DNA of 64,000 bases from Actinomyces gaoshouyii (GTDB taxonomy: Bacteria; Actinomycetota; Actinomycetes; Actinomycetales; Actinomycetaceae): positions 5,714 through 69,713 of the forward strand of contig NZ_MVIV01000005.1 of assembly GCF_002072175.1 (NCBI RefSeq), in the 5' to 3' direction. Shown here in pieces: positions 44,500-54,022 of this stretch. Numbering within the stretch: the first letter of the stretch is position 1; each line of letters begins with the position of its first letter. Both the position numbers and the translations under genes were made by a program. The notes under the pieces are model-generated. The model was given only the letters and a program-made list of their open reading frames with translations, searched no databases and was not told the DNA's origin.

Positions 44500-45735
44500 T
44501 CAGTCGGAGACGAGCTGGGTCTCGACGAGGCGCGTCTCCTCGTCCGCGCGGCGGCGCAGCTCACGATGACGCACAACGGAGGCCAGCGAGGCCTGGAGGA
44601 CCGCGTCGACGAGCACCATCGCGCCCACCGCCGCCACCCCCTTGTGGGTCCCACCGCGACGGCGCAGCGCCGCTCCGAGCAGCGCCCCGCCGATCCCGCC
44701 CTCGAGCACGAGCGCGGCGCGCACCGTCCACGGCTTCTCCGTGACGGTCTCCACGTAGGCCTGCCGGATCGCCCGGCCGGGTGTGCCCGGGTCGCTCACC
44801 ATGAGGCCGACGGAACGGGTGACTGCATTGGCCAGACCACGGGGCTCGTGGACGACGACGCCCGGAACCTCCACGGGCGCCAGCGCCCCGGAGAGCACTC
44901 TGTCCACCCAGCCCGGCAATCCCAGGGCATTGATCATCGCGGTCAGGCCCGCGGCGCCCGGAGTTGCCAGGGCCCTGGCAACGGCCTCGGCATCGGCTCC
45001 CGGGACGGCGGCGGCGATCGCCGACGCGTCCATGACGTCGGTGAGGAGGCCGTCCACCACGGCGCTCAGCGCGGGCCCGGGCTCGGCGACCCCGCCCCAC
45101 ACGTACTGGGAGGTCATGCCCCAGGAGAAGACGGCGTCGTCCTCGGAGTCCCCGGTGGTCACGGCGCGAACGGTCATGTCGCCCTCGTCGACCGTCAGGA
45201 CGAGCGCGGGCAAGGACTCCTCGTCCCAGCCGAACATCCCGAGCGACAGGCCCTCACCGGAGTGCAGGACGATGCGCCGATCGATCTGCGGGACAGTGGC
45301 CACCGCCAGCGGCCGCTCGAGAAGCGTGGCCTGCAGAGGCACCATGTAAGCGCTGATCGGGGAGACGATGACGGTGCGGGCCGTCGGCGTGCCATGGCGG
45401 GCGAGCCCGGGCAGCTCGGTATCAGCGGGGAGCGCGTCGAAGGAGGCGGGGCCGATCGTCGCCGAGGCGTCGAAGGCGCGCGCCAGGGACTCGGCCAGCT
45501 CGCTGACCCCCATGCCGGGAACGACGCCGCCGCGAGTGGGCGGAGTGACGGCGACCCGCGCCTCGGCGTCGGCGAGCAGGGTGATGGACAGCAGGTGGGG
45601 TGTGCTCGGGTACCACTCGAGGCGCGCGACGACGCGCTCGGAGTCCAGGCGCTCGGCCACCTCCTGGGGCGCCGTGCCGGGGGCGATGACGACGCCCTCC
45701 GTGCGGTTCCAGCGCTGCGATGCGTCCTGTGCCAT
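44500..45735 (-). CDS. Unknown conserved protein, 411 residues
   Basis: Starts at ATG 45735 (MAQDASQRWNRTEGVVIAPG). I do not recognise the family. The protein is soluble in the first 300 residues, with a mixed alpha/beta pattern and a few Trp/Gly-rich strands (EEDAVFSWGMTSQYVWGG-like). The later part (about 330-395) has two weak hydrophobic stretches around ALVLEGGIGGALLGAAL and GVAAVGAMVLVDAVLQASLASVV that could be membrane helices, followed by an Arg/Glu-rich tail. It lies downstream of rlmB on the same strand, 172 bases apart, and may be transcribed with it. The upstream reading frame extends further but would cover intergenic sequence. Confidence 0.7.
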   Translation of the reverse strand: MAQDASQRWNRTEGVVIAPGTAPQEVAERLDSERVVARLEWYPSTPHLLSITLLADAEARVAVTPPTRGGVVPGMGVSELAESLARAFDASATIGPASFDALPADTELPGLARHGTPTARTVIVSPISAYMVPLQATLLERPLAVATVPQIDRRIVLHSGEGLSLGMFGWDEESLPALVLTVDEGDMTVRAVTTGDSEDDAVFSWGMTSQYVWGGVAEPGPALSAVVDGLLTDVMDASAIAAAVPGADAEAVARALATPGAAGLTAMINALGLPGWVDRVLSGALAPVEVPGVVVHEPRGLANAVTRSVGLMVSDPGTPGRAIRQAYVETVTEKPWTVRAALVLEGGIGGALLGAALRRRGGTHKGVAAVGAMVLVDAVLQASLASVVRHRELRRRADEETRLVETQLVSD

Positions 45736-45907
45736 GGCGGTCTCCTCGGGGTTGGCTGCAGCCCATTGTGGCAGCAATATGGTCCGCGTGTGAATGAGGG
45801 CGGCTCCAGGCCCCGCGCCGGGGCGCGGCGCAGAGCGCAGAGCCCGAGCGCGGTTGCGGCCGCCGGGGGCGCGATCAGCCCGGGATGGCGAGACCCGACC
45901 CGCCCGC

Positions 45908-46903
45908 TCAGCCCTGGGCCACCGCGCGGCGCAGGCGGTCCACCTCGTACAGGGTGATACCCGTGGCCACGGCGGCGTTGAGGGACTCCACGCTCGCGGA
46001 GATCGGGATCGAGGCGATGACGTCGCAGGTCTCGCGCACGAGTCTGGACAGCCCCGCGCCCTCGGCGCCAGTGACGACGACGAGGGGGGCATCGGCCAGG
46101 GGGAGCCCCCCCACCGGTGTATCGCCCCCGCCGTCGAGCCCGACGACGAAGCACCCCTCCTTCTTCAGCTGCCGCAGGGCCCGCACCAGGTTGGTCTCGC
46201 GGGCCACGCGCACGCGGGCGGCCGCGCCGGCGGACACCTTCCAGGCAGTGGCGGTGACCCCGGCGCTGCGGCGCTCGGGGATGATCACGCCGTCGGCCCC
46301 GAAAGCCCCGGCAGAGCGCAGGACTGCCCCCAGGTTGTGAGGATCGGTGACCTGGTCGAGGGCGACGAGCAGGGGCGTGCGACCGAGCGAGCGAGCGCGG
46401 TCGAGGAGGTCGGCGGCGGCGGTGTACTCGTAGGCGGGGACCTCGATGGCCACCCCCTGGTGGGCGGCACGGTCGGTGAGGGCGTCGAGGTCGAGCCGGG
46501 TGGTCTCCAGGACGGGGGCGCCCAGCAGGGCCGCGCGACGCACGACGACACCGAGCCGGTCATCGGAGGCGGCCGAGACGGCCATGAAGACGCGGCTGAT
46601 GGGCACGCCCGCGCGGGCGGCCTCGGCCACGGCGTTGCGACCGCAGACGATCTCGAATCCCTCGGGCACGCGGAAGCCCCTCTTGAGGCGCTCCATCTGG
46701 TTGACCCGCTGATTGGCCCCGGAGGCGCGGGCCTCAGCTCGGGCCTTGGCGAGCGCCTTGGGGTGGCCGACGCGGTTCTCGGCCTTGGGCGTGGGGCCCT
46801 TGCCCTCCAGGCGCTGGCGGCGATTGCCGCCCGAGCCCTTCGTGGGGCCCTTCTTGGATCCGGGGCGGCGCCGGGGACCGGGGTACTGCTCGTTGCCGGG
46901 CAT
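45908..46903 (-). CDS. rlmB: 23S rRNA Gm2251 methyltransferase RlmB (SpoU family)
   Basis: A 331-residue SPOUT methyltransferase. The basic N-terminus (RRRPGSKKGPTKGSGGNRRQ) is typical of actinobacterial RlmB. The substrate-binding domain begins at EGFEIVCGRNAVAEA. The trefoil-knot motifs are LVALDQVTDPHNLGAVLRSA near 195, VVVTGAEGAGLSRLV near 280 and SIPISASVESLNAAVATGI near 305. It methylates the ribose of G2251 in the peptidyl-transferase P loop. The gene follows cysS by 83 bases, the usual cysS-rlmB order. Confidence 0.95.
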   Translation of the reverse strand: MPGNEQYPGPRRRPGSKKGPTKGSGGNRRQRLEGKGPTPKAENRVGHPKALAKARAEARASGANQRVNQMERLKRGFRVPEGFEIVCGRNAVAEAARAGVPISRVFMAVSAASDDRLGVVVRRAALLGAPVLETTRLDLDALTDRAAHQGVAIEVPAYEYTAAADLLDRARSLGRTPLLVALDQVTDPHNLGAVLRSAGAFGADGVIIPERRSAGVTATAWKVSAGAAARVRVARETNLVRALRQLKKEGCFVVGLDGGGDTPVGGLPLADAPLVVVTGAEGAGLSRLVRETCDVIASIPISASVESLNAAVATGITLYEVDRLRRAVAQG

Positions 46904-46985
46904 CGCATGCCCTCCTGTCTACGTTTCGTGGGGTTGCGGCGCGGGCGGCGATCCGCCCCCGAGCCGGGATTGGGTCAGGCGGTGA

Positions 46986-48512
46986 TCACGCGAGGTGCCA
47001 GCGGGCGCCGCCCGCGGAGTCCTCGACAACGACGCCCGCCGCGGCGAGCTGGTCGCGCAGGGAGTCGGCGCGAGCCCAGTCCTTGGCGGCGCGCGCGGCC
47101 GAGCGCTCGTCGAGGAGCGCGGTCACGAGGTGGTCGAGGGCGCCCATGGCGGCGTCGGGGCCGTCGGACCCGGCGCCGCCGAGCACGCCCGCCCTCCAGG
47201 GCTCGGAGAGGGGGTCGAGGCCGAGGACGTCGAGCATGGCGCGCAGGTCGAGGGCCGCGGCGGCGACCGCCGTCGGCTCGGGGGACGGCGCGGCGAGCAT
47301 GGCATTGAGGGCCTTGAGGGTGGCGTGGACGCAGGCCATGGCCCCGGCGAGGTTGAGGTCCTCATCCATGGCCGCGGTGAACTCGCCCGGCAGGGACCGC
47401 GAGCGCAACTCGCGGGCGGGGGCGTCCACGGGGCCGGCCGGGCCGTCCGCCTCACCGGGGAGAAGCTCGAGCGCACGGGTGATCGCGCCAGCTAGGCGCT
47501 CCCAGAGGGCGGCGGCGTCTGCGAGGGTCTCCTCGGAGAACTCGACCGTGGAGCGGTGGTGAACGGTGCCCAGCGCCAGGCGCAGCACGGGGGCGGGGTA
47601 GGCCTTGAGCAGCTCGGCCACGACCAGTGAGTTGCCCAGGGACTTGCTCATCTTCTCGCCCTTGACGGTCACCCAGGCGTTGTGGACCCAGTGACGGGCG
47701 AAGCCCCAGCCGGCGCCGTGGGACTGGGCCTGCTCATTCTCATGGTGGGGGAATCGCAGGTCGATGCCACCGCCGTGAATGTCGAACTCGTCACCCAGGT
47801 AGTGCCGGCTCATGGCGGAGCATTCCAGGTGCCAGCCGGGGCGGCCGCGCCCCCAGGGGGCGTCCCAGGCGGCGTCGTCGGGCTCGCCGGGCTTGGCGGC
47901 CTTCCACAGGGCGAAGTCGCGCGGGGAGCGCTTGTCCGCCTCGACGTCGGCGTCGATCTGGGCCTCGTCCTCCGTGGTGGACAGGTCCTCAGGGCGCTGG
48001 TTGGTGAGGGAGCCGTAGTCGGGCAGGGAGGTGACGTCGAAGTAGACGTTGCCGGGCGAGCCGACATAGGCGTGCCCGGCGTCGATGAGACGGGAGATGA
48101 GATCGATCATCTCGGGGATATGGCCGGTAGCGCGCGGCTCGTAGGTGGGGGGCGCGATTCCCAGGGCGCGGTAGGCGGCGTCGAACTCGCGCTCGAAGCG
48201 CTGCGCCCAGGCCCACCACTGAACCGGCGGCTCGGCGGCGGCGGACTTGGCCAGGATCTTGTCGTCGATGTCGGTCACGTTGCGGATGAGGATGACCCTC
48301 TGCCCGCAGCGCTCCAGCCAGCGGCGAAGCACATCGAAGGCGATGCCGGAGCGCATGTGACCGATATGCGGGGAGCCCTGGACGGTGGCGCCGCACAGAT
48401 AAATTCCGACCACCCCGGGGGTGACGGTGGGGGCCAGGGGGACGACGTCGCGCGCAGCGGAGTCGTACAGGCGCAGGGCCAGTGCCGGGGCGTCGGTGGT
48501 CTCGGTGCTCAC
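46986..48512 (-). CDS. cysS: Cysteinyl-tRNA synthetase
   Basis: A 508-residue class I synthetase. Zn-binding Cys lies in [10 protein letters not shown], the HIGH motif is [10 protein letters not shown] near residue 50, the second Zn Cys is in WHLECSAMS, Zn His residues are in LRFPHHENE and the KMSKS motif is [11 protein letters not shown] near 285. A C-terminal DALR-like helical part follows. It charges tRNA-Cys. It is cysS, not the mycothiol ligase mshC, because the KMSKS loop and downstream anticodon-binding domain are full-length. It lies between ispF (60 bases upstream) and rlmB. Confidence 0.97.
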   Translation of the reverse strand: MSTETTDAPALALRLYDSAARDVVPLAPTVTPGVVGIYLCGATVQGSPHIGHMRSGIAFDVLRRWLERCGQRVILIRNVTDIDDKILAKSAAAEPPVQWWAWAQRFEREFDAAYRALGIAPPTYEPRATGHIPEMIDLISRLIDAGHAYVGSPGNVYFDVTSLPDYGSLTNQRPEDLSTTEDEAQIDADVEADKRSPRDFALWKAAKPGEPDDAAWDAPWGRGRPGWHLECSAMSRHYLGDEFDIHGGGIDLRFPHHENEQAQSHGAGWGFARHWVHNAWVTVKGEKMSKSLGNSLVVAELLKAYPAPVLRLALGTVHHRSTVEFSEETLADAAALWERLAGAITRALELLPGEADGPAGPVDAPARELRSRSLPGEFTAAMDEDLNLAGAMACVHATLKALNAMLAAPSPEPTAVAAAALDLRAMLDVLGLDPLSEPWRAGVLGGAGSDGPDAAMGALDHLVTALLDERSAARAAKDWARADSLRDQLAAAGVVVEDSAGGARWHLA

Positions 48513-48572
48513 GGGGGCAGCCTATCCGGTGGGCCCGTCGAGGAGCGGGGCGACCCGGATCGGTGGCCCGGG

Positions 48573-49136
48573 TCAGGGGCGCGCGGGCGGGTCGACGGGG
48601 TGGACGAGGGCGGTGGCGATGGCGAGCAGCCCCTCGGCCCGTCCGAGGAAGCCGAGATGGTCGGTGGTGGTGGCGGAGAAGTGGACGGGCGCGGCAGCGG
48701 CCCGGCTGAGCGCGGCGGTGGCCTCGGCCATGCGGGGGGCGATTCGGGGGCGCTCGCCGACGAGCTGGACGGCGATATTGCCGATCTCGAAGCCGGCGGC
48801 CCGCACGCGCCGCGCCGCCTCGGCCAGGAGCGCGCTGCCCGCGGCGCCCTTCCACTGCGGCTCGGCGGTGCCGAAGTTGGAGCCGAGATCGCCCAGGGCG
48901 GCGGCGGAGAAGAGGGCGTCGCAGCAGGCGTGGGCGACGACGTCGCCGTCGGAGTGTCCCGCCAGCCCGATCTCACCGGGCCAGTCCAGGCAGGCCAGGC
49001 GCAAGGGCGTGCCGGAGTCGGCGGCGGCGAACGCGTGGACGTCAGTGCCGATCCCGGTGCGCGGGAGCACGAGGAGGGCTGCGGCGGGGACAGCGGTGGC
49101 GGGCGGGGCACTGGGGGTGGCGTCGGATGGGCTCAT
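48573..49136 (-). CDS. ispF: 2-C-methyl-D-erythritol 2,4-cyclodiphosphate synthase
   Basis: A 187-residue enzyme of the non-mevalonate isoprenoid pathway. The Zn-binding DxH is in GIGTDVHAF near residue 31, then [27 protein letters not shown] and the later [16 protein letters not shown], all family landmarks. A 25-residue N-terminal extension precedes the domain. Start ATG at 49136. The usual partner ispD is not next to it; instead the divergent rlmC gene begins a few dozen bases upstream. It is followed by cysS and rlmB, a conserved order. Confidence 0.96.
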   Translation of the reverse strand: MSPSDATPSAPPATAVPAAALLVLPRTGIGTDVHAFAAADSGTPLRLACLDWPGEIGLAGHSDGDVVAHACCDALFSAAALGDLGSNFGTAEPQWKGAAGSALLAEAARRVRAAGFEIGNIAVQLVGERPRIAPRMAEATAALSRAAAAPVHFSATTTDHLGFLGRAEGLLAIATALVHPVDPPARP

Positions 49137-49202
49137 GAGAGCAGTGTGCCGTGCGCGGGCGAGGCGGGCGAGGCCAGCGGGGTCGGCATTGATTCGGCAT
49201 TG

Positions 49203-50555
49203 ATGTCGACTCTGATGCCGGCGACCGGGATATCCTCGGGCGTGCCCATTGACCGTATTGCCGACCGTATTGCCGGCGCCCCCGGCCCGGATGCGCCGCC
49301 CGCGCCGGCAATGCCGTCGGGAACCTCGTGCGCACTGCACGACTCGGGCGCCTGCCGCTCCTGCCCGCGAATGGGCATGGCGCTTCCCGATCAACTGACG
49401 GCGAAGCAGGGCGCCGTCGCCCAGCGACTGGGCGCGCATGTTCCCGACGCCGTCTGGGAGCCCCCGGCCATGAGCGAGCCTCTGCACTTCCGCAACAAGG
49501 CGAAGATGGCGGTCAGCGGGATGGCGGGCACGCCGGTCCTGGGCCTGGCGGATCGTTGGGGCGGCGCCGTCGACCTGCGCTCCTGCCCTCTCCATGTGCC
49601 GGCGATCGAGGAAGCCCTGCCGGTGCTCGCCGGGTTCATCGGCCGGGCGGGGCTGGAGCCCTACTCCATCCCGAGTCGTCGCGGCGAGCTCAAGCACCTC
49701 CTTGTCACCGCCTCCCCTGACGGTGACCTCATGGTCCGCTTCGTCCTGCGCAGCCGGCGCCTGGTGGGGCGACTGCGCGACGGGCTGGCACACCTACGGG
49801 GACTCCTGCCAACGCTCGCCGTGGCCAGCGCGAATATCCAGCCCATCCACCAGGCCATCCTGGAGGGGGACGAGGAGATCGTGCTCACCGAGGAGGACAA
49901 CCTGCTCATGCGCCTGTCACTGCCGGGTGGGACGCGGGCGGCATCGGGAGGGCCAACGGCATCCGCTCCGCGCGAGCTGGCGCTCCATCTGCCGACGCGC
50001 TCCTTCTTCCAGACGAATACCGCCGTGGCTGAGGCGTTGTACGCGACCGCCCGCGACTGGGCGGCCGACTCCCCCGATGGCGCGGGACCGGCGCGGCGAA
50101 TGTGGGACCTGTTCTGCGGAGTGGGCGGTTTCGCGCTGGCGCTCGCGGGAGCGGCGGGTCAGGGCGGGGATCGCGGACCGAGCGTGCTCGGGGTGGAGAT
50201 CTCGTCCGCGGCGGTCGACGGCGCGCGGGCCTCGGCGGCGCTGGCGGGACTGCCCGCTGATCGGGTTCGGTTCGAGACCGGCGATGCCCGCGTGCTCGAT
50301 CCCTCGGCAGCGCGAGAGCTCGGCGGGCTTCCGGATCTTCTCGTCGTCAACCCGCCGAGGCGCGGGATCGGGGAGGAGCTGGCGGGGCGGATCGAGGCCT
50401 CGGGGGTGGCGCGAGTGCTGTACTCCTCGTGCAATCCGGCGACGCTCGCCGTCGATCTGGCGAGGATGCCATCGCTGCGCGTGCGCCGCGCGCGCCTGTT
50501 CGACATGTTCCCGCACACCTCGCACGCCGAGGTGCTCGTCGAGCTCGCGCGCTGA
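49203..50555 (+). CDS. rlmC: 23S rRNA m5U747 methyltransferase RlmC
   Basis: A protein of up to 450 residues. The iron-sulfur cluster Cys residues are in [15 protein letters not shown] and later RSCPLH. This matches E. coli RlmC, not RlmD or TrmA, in its compact N-terminus without a TRAM domain. The methylase motifs are [24 protein letters not shown]-like acidic loop [20 protein letters not shown] and the catalytic Cys in [10 protein letters not shown], with the end [18 protein letters not shown]. The start is unclear: ATG 49203, ATG 49215, GTG 49242 and ATG 49311 are all in frame; the last, just before the Cys cluster, fits E. coli RlmC best. The very close wording to gammaproteobacterial RlmC is notable. 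Confidence 0.92.
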   Translation: MSTLMPATGISSGVPIDRIADRIAGAPGPDAPPAPAMPSGTSCALHDSGACRSCPRMGMALPDQLTAKQGAVAQRLGAHVPDAVWEPPAMSEPLHFRNKAKMAVSGMAGTPVLGLADRWGGAVDLRSCPLHVPAIEEALPVLAGFIGRAGLEPYSIPSRRGELKHLLVTASPDGDLMVRFVLRSRRLVGRLRDGLAHLRGLLPTLAVASANIQPIHQAILEGDEEIVLTEEDNLLMRLSLPGGTRAASGGPTASAPRELALHLPTRSFFQTNTAVAEALYATARDWAADSPDGAGPARRMWDLFCGVGGFALALAGAAGQGGDRGPSVLGVEISSAAVDGARASAALAGLPADRVRFETGDARVLDPSAARELGGLPDLLVVNPPRRGIGEELAGRIEASGVARVLYSSCNPATLAVDLARMPSLRVRRARLFDMFPHTSHAEVLVELAR

Positions 50556-50559
50556 GGCG

Positions 50560-50655
50560 GCGCCACCCGCCCTGAGCGGTGCCGCCTGTCCCCAGCGGCG
50601 CGTCCTGCTCGCACCGATCGGTGATTCGCGCACCCGTCAGCGCGAAAAGTGCTAG
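50560..50655. repeat. Intergenic repeat of about 95 bp (family B, copy 2)
   Basis: Starts GCGCCACCCGCCCTGAGCGG and ends GCGCGAAAAGTGCTAGT. It shares the ordered blocks GAGCGGTGC, CCCAG-GGCG, GCACC, CGGxGATT and CAG-GCGCGAAAA-CTAGT with the copy at 42877-42970, and lies in the same orientation. It starts four bases after the rlmC stop and lies between convergent genes. Confidence 0.7.
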
Positions 50656-50672
50656 TCGACGCTCAGCACAAC

Positions 50673-52115
50673 TCAGCGCAACTCGGCCAGGGCGCGTCGC
50701 ACGGCGGTGATGCGCTCCTGGATCTCAGCGGCCAGCGCGGGGATCTCCAGATCGCGGATGGCCCCCGCCAAGTCCGCCAGGTCGCGCGCCTCGGGGAAGC
50801 CATCCCCGATGAGGGCAGCGGCCCTCCGCGCCGCCTCGCTCTGCCCCGCATCCACCGCAGCGGCCTCGGTCAGGAGCTCGGTGAGCGGCCCCCGCGTGGC
50901 TGCGAGCTCCTCGGCGACGGCGTCGAGCTCCCCGCCGACGAGTTCGCGCCTGGCCTCCAGCAGGGCCCGGTGGTCGGTGAGTCGCGAGATGCCCTCGTTC
51001 AGGGCGCTCGTCAGCTCCTCGAGGGAGCCGACGGCGTCGTTCTCGGCCACGTCATCATCCCCGGCGAGGATCTGGGCGGCGAAGAACCCCGAGGCGAGGT
51101 TGTGCAGGCGCATGAGGGCGATGGCGAAGCGCACGGAGTAGGCGTCGCCGCGCAGCTCGGAGACCTGCCCGGCCAGCGGCCGGAGCTCCTCGGCGCATTC
51201 CAGGACGAGGGCGTCCACCCTCCGGTAATGCTCCTCGAAACCCTGAGCCCCGCCGTCCGCACCCGCGCCCTCCCCGGCCCGCGCCGCGCCGAGGCGCGCG
51301 ACCTCATCCCGCGTGGCGCGCAGGGCGGCGCGCAGCTCGGCCAGCCTCGCCGAGAGCGCCCGGATCTCGGTGGCGCGGCGCTCCAGGAGGCGCACGAGGC
51401 GGGCGAGCTCGTCGAGCAGGGCGAGATGGCCGCTGGTGGCCTCCTCGATCGCGTGCATCTCCGCCAGCACGCGGGCCACTGGCCCCTCGGCGCCCTCCGC
51501 GCTCGGGATGCCGACCCCGGCGGCCACGAGCGCGGCCACCTCGGAGGCCACTGCCCGCCGGGTGAAGTCCACGGTGGACTCGTACCCCAGCGCCTCCAAC
51601 TCGCGACCCAGCGCCGCCTGTCCCGCGGCCGCGACCTCCCGGCGGGTGGAGCCGAGCGCGGCCGAGGCCGCCTCGACCTCCCTCACGCGGCCGTAGGCCC
51701 TCTCGAAGGCGTCACGCTGCTCGGTGAGCTGGGGGAGGGTGCGGATGGACAGGTAGCCGCTGCCCGAGGGGACGATGGTGGCGAAGACCCGGTATTGCCC
51801 GCCGTCGGAGGCCCGATTGGTGATGTAGGCGCTTGCCGCGTGGCCAGCCTCGATGTCCTCCCACACCCCACGGAAGAGTCCGGCGGGCATGACGGCGTGG
51901 CGCACCACGTTGTGGGCCCGGCCCACGAGCGCCCCGCGCGGGTAGCCGGACAACCTCATGAAGATCGAGTTGGCACGGCGGATGCGACCGGCCGCGTCGG
52001 TGGTGGAGAAGAAGATCTCATGGGCCTCGAAGGCGCGCTCCGGGGCGGGCGGCGCGCCGCCCCCGGCAGGATCGCTCAGCCCAGTCGCCTGGGTCGGCTC
52101 GGTGCGCTCGGTCAT
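50673..52115 (-). CDS. Aer-type PAS protein with long coiled coil
   Basis: A 480-residue cytoplasmic protein starting at ATG 52115. Residues 30-135 form a PAS domain like that of the Aer energy sensor: FFSTTDAAGRIRRANSIFMR, then SGYPRGALVGRAHNVVRHAV, MPAGLFRGVWEDIEAGHAA and ITNRASDGGQYRVFATIVP. Residues 140-475 are almost entirely Ala/Glu/Leu/Arg-rich helices with heptad patterns. There is no recognisable methyl-accepting (MA) hairpin, HAMP, kinase or GGDEF domain, and no chemotaxis genes are near. It may be a soluble redox sensor. The PAS may bind flavin, but that is inference. Confidence 0.78.
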   Translation of the reverse strand: MTERTEPTQATGLSDPAGGGAPPAPERAFEAHEIFFSTTDAAGRIRRANSIFMRLSGYPRGALVGRAHNVVRHAVMPAGLFRGVWEDIEAGHAASAYITNRASDGGQYRVFATIVPSGSGYLSIRTLPQLTEQRDAFERAYGRVREVEAASAALGSTRREVAAAGQAALGRELEALGYESTVDFTRRAVASEVAALVAAGVGIPSAEGAEGPVARVLAEMHAIEEATSGHLALLDELARLVRLLERRATEIRALSARLAELRAALRATRDEVARLGAARAGEGAGADGGAQGFEEHYRRVDALVLECAEELRPLAGQVSELRGDAYSVRFAIALMRLHNLASGFFAAQILAGDDDVAENDAVGSLEELTSALNEGISRLTDHRALLEARRELVGGELDAVAEELAATRGPLTELLTEAAAVDAGQSEAARRAAALIGDGFPEARDLADLAGAIRDLEIPALAAEIQERITAVRRALAELR

Positions 52116-52302
52116 GGCGGGGCCTCCTCCGGCTGGATGCTCGTCCCAACGGTGCCGCGCTGGGTCCCCCGAGACTACTCCCGATGCTGACGCCGTGTGC
52201 CCGGCCTGCCCGCGCCCCGGGCCATCGCCGCTAGGCTCAGGGCATTCGCGCCGGCCCTCACGCGGCGCGCATCCCACGGCAGTCACGCAGAGAGGCATCA
52301 CG

Positions 52303-52758
52303 ATGTCCACCGAGATCGTCACCCAGGCCGGACCCGAGCTCGTCGAGGCGATGGAGCGCCTCATCCCCCAGCTCTCCCGAAGCGCCCCCGCGCTCACCGC
52401 CGAGCAGTGCGAGGCCCTTCTGGCTCAGGACGGCGTCTACCTCTTCGCCTTCCGCCCCGATTCCCCCGCCGGGGAGGGCCCCGCCCCGATCCTGGGCATG
52501 CTGACCCTGGCGACCTTCACGATCCCCACGGGCCTGCGGGCCTGGGTGGAGGACGTCGTCGTCGACGCCGAGGCGCGCGGACAGGGCGCCGGCAGGCAGC
52601 TCGTCGAGGCAGCGGTCGCCCACGCCCAGGAGCTCGGGGCCCGCACCGTCGACCTCACCTCGCGCCCATCCCGCGAGGCGGCCAACCGCCTCTACCAGCG
52701 CTGCGGCTTCGAGCTGCGCGAGACGAACGTGTACCGCCACAGCGCCTCCAAGAGCTGA
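52303..52758 (+). CDS. GNAT-family acetyltransferase
   Basis: A 151-residue enzyme. The core of the fold is visible as WVEDVVVDAEARGQGAGRQLVEAAV near residues 82-106, which holds the acetyl-CoA-binding Q/RxxGxG/A motif, followed by GARTVDLTSRPSREAANRLYQRCGF, the usual final helix and strand. The start is ATG 52303 with an AGAGAGG ribosome binding site. The acceptor substrate cannot be read. A single-gene unit, divergent from the PAS protein gene. Confidence 0.93.
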   Translation: MSTEIVTQAGPELVEAMERLIPQLSRSAPALTAEQCEALLAQDGVYLFAFRPDSPAGEGPAPILGMLTLATFTIPTGLRAWVEDVVVDAEARGQGAGRQLVEAAVAHAQELGARTVDLTSRPSREAANRLYQRCGFELRETNVYRHSASKS

Positions 52759-52774
52759 GCCCCTCTGAAGCACC

Positions 52775-53045
52775 CGCGGCATTCGGATCTCGCTCCAGTC
52801 GTAGAACCAGTGGGTCCTGCCGCCGGTGCTCCGGCTGCCGGTGGCCATGATGCCGCTGGAGGGGTCCGTGTAGTACCACTCGTCCAGGCCGAGCCACCCG
52901 GTGGAGGGGTGTAGTAGTGCCAGCCGACGTCGTCCTTCCAGCAGCCGGTGCGCATGTAGCCCTCGGCGCCGAAGCAGTAGATGGCGTAGTTGATGGGGAC
53001 GCGCTGGGAGGAGCGGCGGCGGGCGTGGAGGCGGCGCGGCATGCA
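52775..53045 (-). pseudogene. Frameshifted remnant of a cell-wall-binding-repeat protein
   Basis: On the minus strand two frames hold adjoining pieces of choline-binding-like repeats: YCFGAEGYMRTGCWKDDVGW then HYYTP in one frame, and STGWLGLDEWYYTDPSSGIM then ATGS and THWFYDW in the next. The break falls at a run of four C residues near 52905; adding one base restores a continuous repeat protein. No catalytic domain is left. It resembles the repeat tail of the levanase at 57314 but not in order or wording, so it comes from another secreted protein. Confidence 0.7.
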
Positions 53046-53079
53046 ACCCTGATACCAGGGCGATGACGGCCATCACATC

Positions 53080-53877
53080 TCAGGGAAGCGGCGGAGCCTG
53101 ACCGAGGAGGCCGTCGATGAGCTCGGCCATGGAGCCGACCACGCGCTCGCAGGCCCGGCTCACCTCGGGCGGGGCCCAGGGCAGGGTGATGGGGTGGTCC
53201 GCGAGGGCGTGCATGGAGACATCGTTGTAGGAGTCCCCGATGGTCCATACCTCGAGACCCTCCGAGGCGCGGGTGTCCGCCAGGGGACCGGCGAGGAGCT
53301 CGGCGAGCCCGTGCCCCTTGGAGGATCCGGTCGGCACGATGTCGAGGAACTCGAGGTTGCGATGGCACTCGATCCCCGTCCCCCAGCGCTCGGCGGCCTC
53401 GATCTCGATGCGCTCGCGCAGGAAGTCGTCGGTGACGCGCAGCGGCACTCCGATGAAGCGATGCTCGCCCATCTGCGCGGCACTCATGGGTTCGAAGACC
53501 TGGAGGATGGGGGATGCGTCACCGTTGTTGTCAGCCAGGATGTAGTCCTGTGCAATCGTGGTGGCGTAGGTGGTCACACCCGGCAGTTCGGCGGTGTCCT
53601 CGACAATGGCGCGGGCGACTCCATCGGGGAGATAACGGGCCGCGAGGACCCGGTAGTCGCTGTCGATGAGGACGGCACCGGTGAAGACGATGCCGTAGTC
53701 GAAGCGCACGCCTTCGGGCTCCAGGACGCCGCGCGCGGCGAAGATGGATTTGCCGGTGTCGATGGCGAGCAGGTTGCCGGCGGCCCGCCAGCGCGTCATG
53801 GCCTCGCGGTCCGCCCGGGAGACGCCGCGGTTGAAGATGATGGTGGAGTCGAGGTCGGTGACGATGAGGCGTCGCAT
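53080..53877 (-). CDS. HAD-superfamily (Cof-type) phosphatase
   Basis: A 265-residue HAD phosphatase. Motif I is the start of the protein, RRLIVTDLDSTIIFNRG, with the nucleophile Asp and the second Asp. Motif II Thr is in AIDTGKS, motif III Lys is in GSSKGHGLAELL near 190, and motif IV is TIGDSYNDVSMHAL. The large cap between II and III makes it a type IIB (Cof/YbiV-like) enzyme, which often hydrolyse sugar phosphates. It lies 145 bases downstream of the PTS IID gene on the same strand, with a hairpin between, and may remove phosphate from the sugar taken up. Substrate is unproven. Confidence 0.9.
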   Translation of the reverse strand: MRRLIVTDLDSTIIFNRGVSRADREAMTRWRAAGNLLAIDTGKSIFAARGVLEPEGVRFDYGIVFTGAVLIDSDYRVLAARYLPDGVARAIVEDTAELPGVTTYATTIAQDYILADNNGDASPILQVFEPMSAAQMGEHRFIGVPLRVTDDFLRERIEIEAAERWGTGIECHRNLEFLDIVPTGSSKGHGLAELLAGPLADTRASEGLEVWTIGDSYNDVSMHALADHPITLPWAPPEVSRACERVVGSMAELIDGLLGQAPPLP

Positions 53878-53957
53878 GGGCCCTCCGTTGGGCTTCTGGC
53901 TGGACTGGCGGATCTCCGGGCTTGCTCGGGCCTGGCGCGGGCACGGCGCCTGTACGC

Positions 53958-53995
53958 GCGAGGGGCGCGGGAGCGGTGCTCCGCGCGCCCCTCGC
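53958..53995 (-). terminator. Hairpin terminator after the PTS IID gene
   Basis: GCGAGGGGCGCGGGAGC pairs with GCTCCGCGCGCCCCTCGC with one bulge and a three-base loop. It ends the PTS operon, though some read-through into the HAD gene is possible. Confidence 0.7.
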
Positions 53996-54022
53996 AGCCT
54001 AGGGCATGGGGCCCGGTTCGGC

